NCBI RefSeq assembly: GCF_005671395.1
Contig: NZ_CP040428.1
Coordinates: forward strand, 434,001-498,000
DNA: 64,000 bases
Direction of reading: 5' to 3'
Source of the DNA: Jejubacter calystegiae
GTDB lineage: Bacteria > Pseudomonadota > Gammaproteobacteria > Enterobacterales > Enterobacteriaceae
The position numbers and the translations under genes were made by a program. Of the stretch, positions 36,504 to 43,840 are shown in pieces (position 1 is the first letter of the stretch; every line of letters starts with the position of its first letter). The notes beneath the pieces are model-generated. The model was not told where the DNA came from. It saw nothing but the letters and a program-made list of their open reading frames with translations, and made no database searches.

Positions 36504-37357
36504 GCAAACACCCCCTTCTCTACTGTTTTCTTTGGTTCTGGTAGCGGGTTGGACAGTATCGCCAGAATCTCATTAACCGTGCTGATTCCCCCACGGGCGG
36601 CGCCAATGCTGCGTTGCGAGGATAATTCCCGCACCTGAAACGACGAATACAGCGAAAGAGCCTGAGTGGTATTACTGTTAGAGGCGATAACAGGAATCCC
36701 GGCGGCAGCCACCTTTTTAAGCTCATGAGCCAGACGCCACTGATCGTCCTGGGTAAAACCATCGGTGTGATACTGGGTAAAGCTGGCCGTAGGGGTTACA
36801 GGTATGTATGGCGGATCGCAGTACACCACATCACCGGCCCGCACCATGCCCAGCGTTTCTTCATAGCTGGCGCAAACGAAAGTTGCCCGTTTGGCCTTCT
36901 CCGCAAAAGCGCGAATTTCCGCTTCAGGGAAGTAAGGTTTCTGGTATTGCCCGTATGGCGTATTGAAATGGCCGCGCTTGTTATAGCGGCACACGCCGCC
37001 GTAGCAATGGCGATTCAGATACAGGAAAAGCGCGGCACGCCACTCCAGATCAGAGTCATGGTTAAAGGAGAAGCGACTATCGTAATAACCATCAGCACTA
37101 TTAAATGTTTCAAACAAGTGTCTGGCCCTGTCAATTAGATCAATAGGGTCGGCAGCCACAGCCCGATAAAATGCGATTAGGTCTGGATTCACATCAGCGA
37201 TCAGATACTCGTCATAATCCGTATTCATCATGACCGCGCAGGAGCCCGCGAAGGGTTCCACCAGGCGTTTACCGGCAGGAAGATTCGGCAGAAGCTGCGG
37301 CATAAGGCGGGATTTACTGCCTACCCATTTAAGCGGGGATTTGATGATTTTTTTCAT
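36500..37357 (-). CDS. Phage DNA adenine methyltransferase (Dam, GATC type)
   Basis: 285 residues of the D12-class Dam family. Motif X KWVGSK at 10-15, motif I FAGSCAVMM at 36-44 (usual FxGxG has a variant here), and motif IV DPPYIP at 181-186. LFLYLNRHCYGGVCRYNKRG-like segment near 110-128 belongs to the target-recognition part of T4Dam/EcoDam. Phage Dam protects phage DNA from restriction or adjusts its GATC state independently of the host enzyme. It is embedded in the early operon with ATGA overlaps on both sides. Confidence 0.93.
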   Translation of the reverse strand: MKKIIKSPLKWVGSKSRLMPQLLPNLPAGKRLVEPFAGSCAVMMNTDYDEYLIADVNPDLIAFYRAVAADPIDLIDRARHLFETFNSADGYYDSRFSFNHDSDLEWRAALFLYLNRHCYGGVCRYNKRGHFNTPYGQYQKPYFPEAEIRAFAEKAKRATFVCASYEETLGMVRAGDVVYCDPPYIPVTPTASFTQYHTDGFTQDDQWRLAHELKKVAAAGIPVIASNSNTTQALSLYSSFQVRELSSQRSIGAARGGISTVNEILAILSNPLPEPKKTVEKGVFA

Positions 37358-37605
37358 GCCGCACCGCCTTTATTACAAATGGGGCCACGCATTACGCGAA
37401 TCATCTCAATGATCCGTTCCCCCTCAAACGTTAGAACCCAGCGATTCACCCCCCAATGAAATGCCACCAAACCCTTTTTAGCCAAAGCACCACCCGTGCG
37501 GTTGGAGGGGTAGCGCGGAACATATAAACCCTTCTCACCAGACACGCCGCGCATAAAAGCGATCTGCGCCTCCGACAACTTTAGACGCTTAATATTCAGT
37601 TCCAT
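37354..37605 (-). CDS. Small early phage protein, unknown function
   Basis: 83 residues. A winged-helix-like pattern is visible: LKLSEAQIAFMRGVSG, SNRTGGALAKKGLVAFHWG, RWVLTFEGERIIEMI, which could bind DNA. ATGA overlap with dam downstream, and overlap with the DUF2732 gene upstream, put it firmly in the early operon. No family name can be given. Confidence 0.65.
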   Translation of the reverse strand: MELNIKRLKLSEAQIAFMRGVSGEKGLYVPRYPSNRTGGALAKKGLVAFHWGVNRWVLTFEGERIIEMIRVMRGPICNKGGAA

Positions 37606-37829
37606 GCTGCACCGCCTTTGCTGTTAATGGCCTCTGACTCATGGCGGATCAGTTCGATGATTTCGGCGGAGGTTAGGCCTTCGTTTACGGCGTAGGTGGC
37701 CAGTTTCTCCAAACGGGTAGCGCACAAATCAGCGGCGGCCGCCTTCCCCTCCCGGGTAGCCCTGGCCAGCATGGCCAGCAGGTCGGTGCCTGTGTTCGCA
37801 GTGGGTAAATCCTGTCGTGTCATTCTCAT
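37596..37829 (-). CDS. DUF2732-family early protein
   Basis: 77 residues matching the small P2-family DUF2732 proteins: DLLAMLARATREGKAAAADL, ATRLEKLATYAVNEG, SAEIIELIRHESEAI. All helix. The ATG at 37829 has AGGAG nine bases upstream; the frame is open further back without a better start. Function unknown in P2 relatives, where it lies between B/orf80 and A. Confidence 0.78.
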   Translation of the reverse strand: MRMTRQDLPTANTGTDLLAMLARATREGKAAAADLCATRLEKLATYAVNEGLTSAEIIELIRHESEAINSKGGAAWN

Positions 37830-37897
37830 GGGTACGGCTCCTTTTGAGCGTAAAAGGCCTGGCCACCCGGCAGGTGACCAGCATTTTTCAGGTTGAA

Positions 37898-38296
37898 TTA
37901 GTGGAAAGAAGGTGTATTTGGCGCCGTGTAACTGGGGGCCGGTAACTGGTGTAAGTCGAACGTAATCCGCCACCAGTGGCTAATCATTGCTGACAACTCA
38001 CCCTGTCCCAGCGCCCCGGCGGTGTAATAGGTCGCGCTGATTGCCCCCAGTGCCCGCGCCATATCGACTTCCGAAGTGGCCTCACGGTAAACCCGGCACC
38101 AGAAAGCGGCGCAGGCCGCCACCCAGTGGCGGTTATTGGTAAGGTGATCGGTATCATTGAAAAAGAACGGTGGCACTGCGACGCCGTTGCCCCGGTTAAT
38201 CATTTTCCCCAGGAATGCCGCTGCGTATTCATCCGGCACCCCCCAGTCACGCAAATCAGAAATCAGACCGCTTTTACTCACAGAAAAAACCGACAT
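37898..38296 (-). CDS. Early phage protein, unknown function
   Basis: 132 residues: DLRDWGVPDEYAAAFLGKMI, RGNGVAVPPFFFNDTDH, HWVAACAAFWCRVYREAT, AMISHWWRITFDLHQL. Aromatic and Trp-rich, with no membrane segment. GGAGGG before the ATG lies in the end of the preceding gene, so it is read with it. Not recognised beyond being a P2-type early gene. Confidence 0.65.
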   Translation of the reverse strand: MSVFSVSKSGLISDLRDWGVPDEYAAAFLGKMINRGNGVAVPPFFFNDTDHLTNNRHWVAACAAFWCRVYREATSEVDMARALGAISATYYTAGALGQGELSAMISHWWRITFDLHQLPAPSYTAPNTPSFH

Positions 38297-38298
38297 TG

Positions 38299-38709
38299 TT
38301 ATCCCTCCTGGTTAAGTTGCTGCCGCGCATCAAACGCGGCGAGGATATCTGGTGCGATCACCATCTCGATGCCGCGCTTTTGTGCTGGTTCTGGCTTCCG
38401 GTCGCGCTTTGCTGTACGGGCCGAAAAATCAGAATCCCGCAGGGAACCAAACCCGGCGAAAACCCGGCGACCATGCTGTATGCCCCGGCGAATCTGCAAA
38501 ATGGTGCGTGGATCGGTTCGGGTGAACAGCTCCGCCCAGGTGCAACGCGCCAGCGAAGGCTTCAACTCCCGGCGCCCACAAATCGCGGCAGCATGAAGAA
38601 CCAGCCCGCGCCATTCCGGCGTCAGTGAATCCCAGTAATCAGCGGCGTCGCTGTGATTCGGGCAAACCTGCTCCCGAATCTTCTGTAGCCAGAAATCCGT
38701 ATCAGCCAC
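38299..38709 (-). CDS. Early phage protein, unknown function (GTG start)
   Basis: 136 residues, starting at GTG 38709 after GGGGGCGTC. Seen: QVCPNHSDAADYWDSLTPEW, GLVLHAAAICGRRELKPSLA, FTRTDPRTILQIRRGIQHG. The second half is basic. The Cys/His residues near the start (CPNH, CGRR) are too few for a clear zinc finger. It overlaps the preceding gene by 8 bp. Confidence 0.65.
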   Translation of the reverse strand: MADTDFWLQKIREQVCPNHSDAADYWDSLTPEWRGLVLHAAAICGRRELKPSLARCTWAELFTRTDPRTILQIRRGIQHGRRVFAGFGSLRDSDFSARTAKRDRKPEPAQKRGIEMVIAPDILAAFDARQQLNQEG

Positions 38710-38899
38710 GACGCCCCCTTACGGCATTAAGCAGCCGCCGCCAGAAAGGCGGGCGCGGTGCCTGACCGTTAAACTTGACGGAAAGGCCCGGATTCCAGCG
38801 CCTGCCATCCGGCAATTCGATCCAGCCATTGCCCCAGGCTTTCAGTTGCGGCGTGGGTGATTGTTCAGTCAGCCAGGTAACAAACGCTCTGTTATCCAT
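38702..38899 (-). CDS. Small early phage protein, unknown function
   Basis: 65 residues (FVTWLTEQSPTPQLKAWG, GWIELPDGRRWNPGLSV, RPPFWRRLLNAVRGRRG) with a strongly basic C-terminus. GGAGG lies eight bases before the ATG at 38899. Overlaps on both sides tie it to the early operon. Confidence 0.65.
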   Translation of the reverse strand: MDNRAFVTWLTEQSPTPQLKAWGNGWIELPDGRRWNPGLSVKFNGQAPRPPFWRRLLNAVRGRRG

Positions 38900-39131
38900 T
38901 GTTTTTGCCCTCCAGCTGAAAGCGGCGTGAAACGGCATAATCGCTATAGTGGGTGTCCCCTAAATCATCCTCGCCATGCAGCCCCGCATACCCATCAACG
39001 CGAACGATGCAATATGCTGGCTTACCGTAATAACGCGGAACCCTGCGAATAAACGTTCCGCGCTCAACTTCAGTCCCAAACTCAGGCGCAATAACAACCC
39101 TCTGTCCGGGTTTAAGGCTGGTAGGTTTCAT
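38892..39131 (-). CDS. Small early phage protein, unknown function
   Basis: 79 residues, beta-rich: LKPGQRVVIAPEFGTEVERG, TFIRRVPRYYGKPAYCIVRV, DYAVSRRFQLEGKNNG. The KPGQRVVI start resembles small SH3-like folds. GAGGGA lies seven bases before the ATG. It follows cII by 10 bp. Confidence 0.65.
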   Translation of the reverse strand: MKPTSLKPGQRVVIAPEFGTEVERGTFIRRVPRYYGKPAYCIVRVDGYAGLHGEDDLGDTHYSDYAVSRRFQLEGKNNG

Positions 39132-39141
39132 CAGTATTCCC

Positions 39142-39648
39142 TCACATCAGGCCCGGAATCTGGCCACTTGAAATCGCATCAAACGCGGCGGCCATAACGG
39201 GGGTGGAATTAAAGCGGGACTCAACAGCGACCAGCAGCAACGAAAGGTTGCGGATCGCGTTATTGGCCCGGTCAAAGATCGCGGTGCGGCGTGCCGCCGT
39301 CATATGGGCAGGTGATACGGCTTCCCCGGCAATCGCCCCCACGTCAGCGGTGGCGCTCAGGGCACAAATCTGGAGGTTTTCGGCGGTGGCGTTATTCACC
39401 GGTACGGATGGCAGGCAATTAATCTGAGCCAGAAGGCCATCCAACAGACGCGCATCTTCCGTCGCGTCAGTGATGGCCAGCAACTCCATACAGTTCAACT
39501 GGTGCGGCTGATCTGGGTTCAGCTTATTGCGCAGAACCTGGGGACGCATCCCCACAGCGCGGGCCAGCTCCTCCAGGTTATGCCCCTGCGCGAATGCCCG
39601 GCAAGCAGCATCAAAATGGGCATGTTTAGAAGTCAGATAATCAAACAT
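39142..39648 (-). CDS. cII: Phage regulatory protein CII (186-type)
   Basis: 168 residues, close in pattern to phage 186 CII: FDYLTSKHAHFDAACRAFAQ, ARAVGMRPQVLRNKLNPDQP (helix-turn-helix), LLAITDATEDARLLDGLLAQ, INCLPSVPVNN. In 186, CII activates the promoter that establishes cI expression, so it favours lysogeny. The start at 39648 aligns with 186 (MFDF...), against an in-frame start 20 codons upstream. Confidence 0.92.
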   Translation of the reverse strand: MFDYLTSKHAHFDAACRAFAQGHNLEELARAVGMRPQVLRNKLNPDQPHQLNCMELLAITDATEDARLLDGLLAQINCLPSVPVNNATAENLQICALSATADVGAIAGEAVSPAHMTAARRTAIFDRANNAIRNLSLLLVAVESRFNSTPVMAAAFDAISSGQIPGLM

Positions 39649-39679
39649 GATTCGCCCTACCCTAATTGATACCCTGGTG

Positions 39680-39901
39680 TCACGCCTGAAGCGAAACGTC
39701 GCATTCACTAAGCGCCTGTATAGTCAGCGCGGCCATGTTGACTTCAACCAGCCCGCGCTTCTGCTTACCTTTGGGCTTAATGGGTAATTTTCCGTATTCA
39801 ATCAGGTTCTTAGCTGTTTCTTTGTTGGTGCCGGTACGGCGGCAATACTCATCCAGCGGTAGGTAAGGCTCTGGGATGACAATTGTAATGTTAGGTCGCA
39901 T
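39680..39901 (-). CDS. cox: Cox/Apl-type excisionase and early repressor
   Basis: 73 residues, first gene of the leftward early operon. Helix-turn-helix (PLDEYCRRTGTNKETAKNLI) followed by a basic wing (EYGKLPIKPKGKQKRG), as in Cox. In P2-like phages Cox blocks the cI promoter and directs the integrase to excision. GGGAG lies nine bases before the ATG at 39901. Confidence 0.85.
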   Translation of the reverse strand: MRPNITIVIPEPYLPLDEYCRRTGTNKETAKNLIEYGKLPIKPKGKQKRGLVEVNMAALTIQALSECDVSLQA

Positions 39902-40047
39902 AAGGCAAACTCCCGTTAGTGCTGCGTAGGGCTATACGCGGCAATATAAGCAAATATTCGTAAATAACTACAACACTGGAGAGCTTAGATCGTAAAAAAC
40001 GACAATGCAACATCGATTTCGTTTTTTGCGAGAGAGCTGATTAATAA
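39902..40047. promoter_or_regulatory. Lysis-lysogeny switch: divergent promoters and CI operator candidate
   Basis: The 146-bp gap between cox and cI. It has a 12-bp near-perfect inverted repeat, CGTAAAAAACGA at 39991-40002 and TCGTTTTTTGCG at 40019-40030 (one mismatch), a good CI operator candidate. On the minus strand TTGTAG and TTATAT 18 bp apart (about 39945-39975) could be the early promoter. The cI promoter was not resolved. Confidence 0.6.
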
Positions 40048-40629
40048 ATGACCAAATTTTCATTTGAGCAAATCAGCCACAGTAGCGAAGTGCTCGATCG
40101 GATCATTGATGCATATGGCTTTACTTCGAAGCTAATGCTGGCTGATCACTTTGGGATGGCCTCCAGCAGCCTAGCCGGACGCTACAAACGCGGCGGCTTC
40201 CCGGCAGATATGGTTGTTAGGTGTGTTGCAGAAACAGGGGCGAATCTTGAATGGATAGCTACTGGTAATGGAACCAAATTTAATGACGAAGAACTGGATA
40301 TCCTTAGAGTCCCCCGAAAAAAAATAATTGATGGGCAACTTCGTGATGCAGGTATCCTTATGCTCGATCAAGTTATTTTCCCTAAAGGAAAACCTACCCC
40401 CAAAAAACCAATATGTGTTGTTGATGAAACTTCGCAATACATCATCGAGCAACAGTACCCGGAAATTTATGACGGTGAATGGCTTGTAGATATTGAGGGC
40501 AAAGTAAGTATTCGGACACTTACCCGAATCCCGGTCAAAAAAGTCCGGGTTAGCGGTATTGGTATGGCCTTTGATTGCAGTATTGAAGATATAAATATTA
40601 TTGGCAAGGTTATAGTTACAATAAATTAA
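40048..40629 (+). CDS. cI: Lysogeny repressor CI (186-type)
   Basis: 193 residues. N-terminal DNA-binding domain (VLDRIIDAYGFTSKLMLADH, GMASSSLAGRYKRGGFPADM, CVAETGANLEWIATGNG). C-terminal oligomerisation domain as in 186 CI (YDGEWLVDIEGKVSIRTLTR, KKVRVSGIGMAFDCSIEDI). It lacks the Ala-Gly cleavage site and Ser/Lys dyad of lambda-type CI, so SOS induction would need an antirepressor, in line with the LexA-boxed gene at 33743-33964. More AT-rich than neighbouring genes. Confidence 0.93.
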   Translation: MTKFSFEQISHSSEVLDRIIDAYGFTSKLMLADHFGMASSSLAGRYKRGGFPADMVVRCVAETGANLEWIATGNGTKFNDEELDILRVPRKKIIDGQLRDAGILMLDQVIFPKGKPTPKKPICVVDETSQYIIEQQYPEIYDGEWLVDIEGKVSIRTLTRIPVKKVRVSGIGMAFDCSIEDINIIGKVIVTIN

Positions 40630-40644
40630 TGAAAGGTGAATACA

Positions 40645-41145
40645 ATGGAAGGTAAAGTCTTTTACTTTATTTATATTAACTCAAGAAATGCCATTTCCGT
40701 GCAAGCTATAGCCAATGGCTCACACAACGAAACTTATATTCAGGGCGTCAGCCTGTTGGATGGCGAGCAAGGAAAAATAAAAACCTTTAGAAAGGATAGA
40801 GTAATAAACTTCTTCGATTCATATGAAGAAGCATCAAGAGAACTGGCTGATATAGCGGATAAGATAGATAGCAGCATTTACACACTGAAACCCTTGAAGC
40901 CAAGTAGCTTTGACATCCACTTCACTGGCTTCAAGAAAGACACAAAACTCGAACTTGAAGATCTAGCCGTAAAATCCGGAATGGTTATCAGAAAATCTGT
41001 CACCAAAAGTCTTAAGTTACTTTGTTATGGCTATAATGCCAGTCAAAAAAAAATGGATACAGCAAGGGGAATGGGAATAATAATACTAAATGAAGCTCTA
41101 TTTAGGCAGTTTCTCGAAACAGGTGATTTTACCGAAAGCTTATGA
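40645..41145 (+). CDS. BRCT-domain protein between cI and int
   Basis: 166 residues. The C-terminal ~75 residues read as a BRCT domain: FDIHFTGFKKDTKLELEDLA, KSGMVIRKSVTKSLKLLCYG, KKMDTARGMGIIILNEALFR, with the expected beta-helix-beta order. The N-terminal half is a separate small domain (KVFYFIYINSRNAISVQAIA, INFFDSYEEASRELADIADK). The start at 40645 has AAAGG eight bases upstream; a GTG three codons earlier is less likely. Strongly AT-rich. It overlaps int by 4 bp, so it is expressed with cI and int in the lysogen. A moron or lysogenic-conversion gene; function unknown. Confidence 0.75.
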   Translation: MEGKVFYFIYINSRNAISVQAIANGSHNETYIQGVSLLDGEQGKIKTFRKDRVINFFDSYEEASRELADIADKIDSSIYTLKPLKPSSFDIHFTGFKKDTKLELEDLAVKSGMVIRKSVTKSLKLLCYGYNASQKKMDTARGMGIIILNEALFRQFLETGDFTESL

Positions 41146-42194
41146 GTGTCAGAAAATTACCCGATGGACGCTGGGTTGCCGACTTCTATACCGTAGATCG
41201 CAGCAGCGGCAAAGATGGTCGGCGGGTTCGCAAAAAGTTTGCGACGAAAGGCGAGGCGTTAGCGTTCGAAAACTATACGCTGGAAAAGGTGGATAACTCC
41301 CCCTGGCTGGGTTCAGGCAAAGATACTCGCCGTCTGTCAGACTTAATACACCTATGGTTTGATCGTCACGGCATAACATTAAGCGACGGGGAAAAGCGTA
41401 AAAGCGCCATGCTTTGGGCTGCTGAATGTATGGGCTCACCTTTAGCCACTGAGTTTAACGCCCAACTATTCACTGTCTACCGGGCAAAGCGCCTTGATGG
41501 ACATCTCAGCCGAACGAAACGAGTTGATAAGGTTTCCCCGCGCACGGTCAACCTTGAGCACGCTTATTTTTTGGCTGTATTTAACGAACTAAAGCGGCTG
41601 GGTGAATGGGAAGGAGCTAACCCTCTCGACAGCATTCGCCAGTTTCGTACCGATGAATCCGAGATGGCCTACCTAACCAGCGAACAGATAGATTTATTGC
41701 TGGACGAGTGCCAAAAAAGCTCCGCCGCAGACCTGCCCGTTATCGTTAAGTTATGCCTGGCAACGGGCGCGCGATGGAGTGAAGCGCAAAATCTGCGCGG
41801 CTCACAGATTACCGGCAGTGACAAGGCAGGATATCGGGTGACTTTCGTAAAGACAAAGGGTAAAAAAAACAGGTCTATCCCCATTAGTACGGAGCTAGCG
41901 AAAGAGCTACCCAGGAAGAGCGGCCCAATTTTTCAGCAATGCTATTATGCTTTCAGATCCGCTATTAAACGCACTGGCATATACTTGCCTGACGGGCAGA
42001 TGACGCACGTTCTACGGCACACCTTTGCATCTCACTTTATGATGAACGGAGGAAATATATTGGTGTTGCAGCGCATCCTTGGGCATACAGATATCAAGAT
42101 GACTATGCGCTATTCTCACTTTTCCCCTAACCACCTGGAAGAGGCGGTGAAGCTCAACCCGCTGGAATGTCGCAAAAGTGTCGCACAAACTTAG
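41142..42194 (+). CDS. int: Tyrosine integrase of prophage 1
   Basis: 350 residues. Integrates and excises the phage at the ileX 3' end. N-terminal arm-binding domain (SVRKLPDGRWVADFYTVDRS), core-binding domain, then the catalytic domain with Arg211 (LATGARWSEAQNL), His289 and Arg292 (HVLRHTFASHF), His315 (ILGHTDI) and the nucleophile Tyr324 (TMRYSHF). Its last codons contain the 19-bp arm-type repeat, so the gene end is part of attP. 4-bp overlap with the BRCT gene. Confidence 0.95.
   Translation: MSVRKLPDGRWVADFYTVDRSSGKDGRRVRKKFATKGEALAFENYTLEKVDNSPWLGSGKDTRRLSDLIHLWFDRHGITLSDGEKRKSAMLWAAECMGSPLATEFNAQLFTVYRAKRLDGHLSRTKRVDKVSPRTVNLEHAYFLAVFNELKRLGEWEGANPLDSIRQFRTDESEMAYLTSEQIDLLLDECQKSSAADLPVIVKLCLATGARWSEAQNLRGSQITGSDKAGYRVTFVKTKGKKNRSIPISTELAKELPRKSGPIFQQCYYAFRSAIKRTGIYLPDGQMTHVLRHTFASHFMMNGGNILVLQRILGHTDIKMTMRYSHFSPNHLEEAVKLNPLECRKSVAQT
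42168..42186. promoter_or_regulatory. Probable integrase arm-type site, right arm of prophage 1
   Basis: Exact second copy of the 19-bp TGTCGCAAAAGTGTCGCAC of 13254-13272, in the same orientation, inside the 3' end of int and 95 bp from the att core. Confidence 0.65.
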
Positions 42195-42280
42195 AAACAT
42201 TGCCCCTTATCGCCCTTTATTAACTTTATAACACACTGATTTATCACCAAGTTATTGTTTTTCGGTTGCCTCTAATGGTT

Positions 42281-42338
42281 CTCATAATCGCTTGGTCGCT
42301 GGTTCAAGTCCAGCAGGGGCCACCAAATTTTAGCTTTA
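42281..42338. repeat. Shared att site: attR of prophage 1 and attL of prophage 2
   Basis: Second perfect copy of the 58-bp tRNA-Ile 3' half (13140-13197). It lacks the tRNA 5' half and cannot form a tRNA. Right of it lies the left end of prophage 2, so it serves as the junction of the two elements. Confidence 0.93.
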
Positions 42339-42351
42339 TAATCATATAATT

Positions 42352-42377
42352 AAGCCACTCAGATGAGTGGCTTTTTT
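42352..42377 (+). terminator. Second copy of the tRNA-Ile terminator, from prophage 2 arm
   Basis: Same nine-base stem AAGCCACTC/GAGTGGCTT as at 13211, but with loop AGAT instead of GAAA, then a T-tract. It shows that prophage 2 also carries a terminator to replace the one it displaces. Confidence 0.85.
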
Positions 42378-42395
42378 GTTGGCCCCAATGCCAAT

Positions 42396-42414
42396 TGGCA
42401 GCAAAATGGCAGCA
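42396..42414. promoter_or_regulatory. Probable integrase arm-type site, left arm of prophage 2
   Basis: TGGCAGCAAAATGGCAGCA: two TGGCAGC direct repeats 11 bp apart, 57 bp past the att core. The layout equals that of the prophage 1 arm site (57 bp past its core, repeats 11 bp apart) but with a different repeat sequence, as expected for an integrase of other specificity. Confidence 0.6.
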
Positions 42415-42422
42415 GTTATTTT

Positions 42423-42446
42423 AAAAAGAAGCCCGCAAAGGCGGGC
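42423..42446 (-). terminator. Terminator after ogr of prophage 2
   Basis: On the minus strand: stem GCCCGC/GCGGGC with a four-base loop followed by TTCTTTTT, 18 bp after the ogr stop. It ends the leftward late transcription before the att site. Confidence 0.88.
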
Positions 42447-42464
42447 ATTTTCGGTGTTCAGCAA

Positions 42465-42686
42465 CTAAAACCACGGCATCGATACCTGACCGGAACGGCC
42501 CGGATGTGGTGGAACTGACTGAATTATGTGCGGCTCTGAGATTATCCCAGCCACCGTCTCAAGTGATTTAAAGGTGCACCCACAGTTTATGTTCTGGCAC
42601 TGGTTGTAACGCTCTTTTGTCGTATTTGATACCTGGTAACTACTTCGCGTGTGGGCCGCCGATCCACATTTCGGGCAATTCATCAT
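42465..42686 (-). CDS. ogr: Late transcription activator Ogr
   Basis: 73 residues, close to P2 Ogr. Activates the late promoters by touching RNA polymerase alpha. Zinc ligands in CPKC ... CQNINC (C-X2-C-X22-C-X4-C) with the basic TTKERYNQCQN block. It follows D and lies next to att, the P2 position. Its expected targets are the TTGT-N12-ACAA boxes at 49251 and 59544. Confidence 0.93.
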   Translation of the reverse strand: MMNCPKCGSAAHTRSSYQVSNTTKERYNQCQNINCGCTFKSLETVAGIISEPHIIQSVPPHPGRSGQVSMPWF

Positions 42687-42754
42687 CTTCTAACTCTCCG
42701 CCTCTCTCCCCAAGTGCAATTATCATACACCATCAATTCCATTTTGTGATTATT

Positions 42755-43840
42755 TCACCCCATTTGCGATTCATCTAATTTGACTTCCAGATCCATACTG
42801 GTGGTGAATCCACTGTCCGGGCTGACGGTGTGCGTCAGAGTTGTGATGGTCCACTCCGCATCATCGATCTGCTGCTTGAATCCGCTGACCTTCACCGGCA
42901 TTTCTGTATAGAGATCTGCACGCCCCTCGGCCAGTTGCAGGGAAAACGACGCCACCCCGCGCTGCAATCGCTCCCACTGCATTTTTGCCGCCCGTTCTGC
43001 GTTGCCGCGATTGGCATAGGTACGGTTGAGAACCAGCACGTTTTCATCCGTTCCCACCAGGTAGTCGCCCTGTTTCGCCTCCGGTGTTTTCTTCTTCGCC
43101 GTCTTTTTCCGGCGCCGGGTCGTGGTGGTCGGCTTTTTCGCAGGCTCCCGCGTGTTCAGCCAGCTGGCAATTACACCGGTATATGCGCCCCGGTCAGCCA
43201 GGGAAAACCGGTGGCTGTCTCCGACACCGCGGGTGATGGTCACCACCGGCAGCGGCTTCCCGCTGGCCGTTCTTCCCTGCCCCTGGCGGATAAACAGCAA
43301 ATTGCCATCCTTCACGGACGCAATAGCGCCATGCTGGCGTGCCAGCCGCATCAGGAAACTGGCATCGCTCTCGTTGGTCTGGTCCATGTGATCCAGCGCC
43401 TGCGCGGTCAGAGCCGTATCCAGCGCCGGTTTCAGCTTATGCTGGGTGGCTATCTCCTGTACCACGGCGCCGACGGTAGTCTGATGCCATGATTTTTCCC
43501 GCCGGGTGTTCAGGGTTTCCCGGAAATCGGCACTACGGGCACGCACCGTCAGCCGGTCCGGTGCGCCGGAATGCTCGATTTCATCCACGGTAAAGGTGCC
43601 TTTAGGGAAAAGCGGTTGCCCCTTCCAGCCCAGCGCCAGGGTGATTCTGGCACCGCGACGCGGCAGGACGATCAGCCCGTCGGCGTCGTCCAGTTCCAGA
43701 TCGAGCTGATCAGCCTCAAATCCCCGGTTATCTGTCAGGGTCAGACTCATCAGACGCCCATCAAGCACCGTCGTGATATCCTTCCCCTCGATAGTGATAC
43801 TGAACGCAGGCGATCTGCTGTCCTGAAATGCGGAATTCAC
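42755..43840 (-). CDS. D: Tail hub protein gpD (late control D)
   Basis: 361 residues. gp27-like hub under the tail tube. Seen: PAFSITIEGKDITTVLDGRL, LTLTDNRGFEADQLDLELDD, LPRRGARITLALGWKG and the DQTNESDASFLMRLARQHGA block, all typical of gpD. A Lys/Arg-rich linker (TTTTRRRKKTAKKKTPEAK) sits near 240. It overlaps U by 4 bp. Unlike prophage 1, the spike is a separate gene (V). Confidence 0.93.
   Translation of the reverse strand: MNSAFQDSRSPAFSITIEGKDITTVLDGRLMSLTLTDNRGFEADQLDLELDDADGLIVLPRRGARITLALGWKGQPLFPKGTFTVDEIEHSGAPDRLTVRARSADFRETLNTRREKSWHQTTVGAVVQEIATQHKLKPALDTALTAQALDHMDQTNESDASFLMRLARQHGAIASVKDGNLLFIRQGQGRTASGKPLPVVTITRGVGDSHRFSLADRGAYTGVIASWLNTREPAKKPTTTTRRRKKTAKKKTPEAKQGDYLVGTDENVLVLNRTYANRGNAERAAKMQWERLQRGVASFSLQLAEGRADLYTEMPVKVSGFKQQIDDAEWTITTLTHTVSPDSGFTTSMDLEVKLDESQMG

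Larger units (their letters stand above)
13140..42338. mobile_element. Prophage 1: complete P2-family prophage (186-like control, HP1-like tail) in ileX
   Basis: About 29.2 kb bounded by 58-bp att repeats. It contains one leftward late operon (O-N-M-L-R-S-sheath-tube-lysis-E-T-W-J-I-fiber-Tfa-hub), rightward P-Q-ogr, leftward gpA and early genes, cII and cox. Rightward cI, a BRCT gene and int complete it. All structural, lysis, replication and integration functions of a P2-type phage can be named and none is visibly broken, so it may be inducible. The LexA box at 33983 and the 186-type CI support SOS induction. Confidence 0.95.

Noticed and set aside
42281..42327. Apparent second tRNA-Ile
   Set aside because: Only the 3' half (from the anticodon loop) is present; it is an att core, not a gene.
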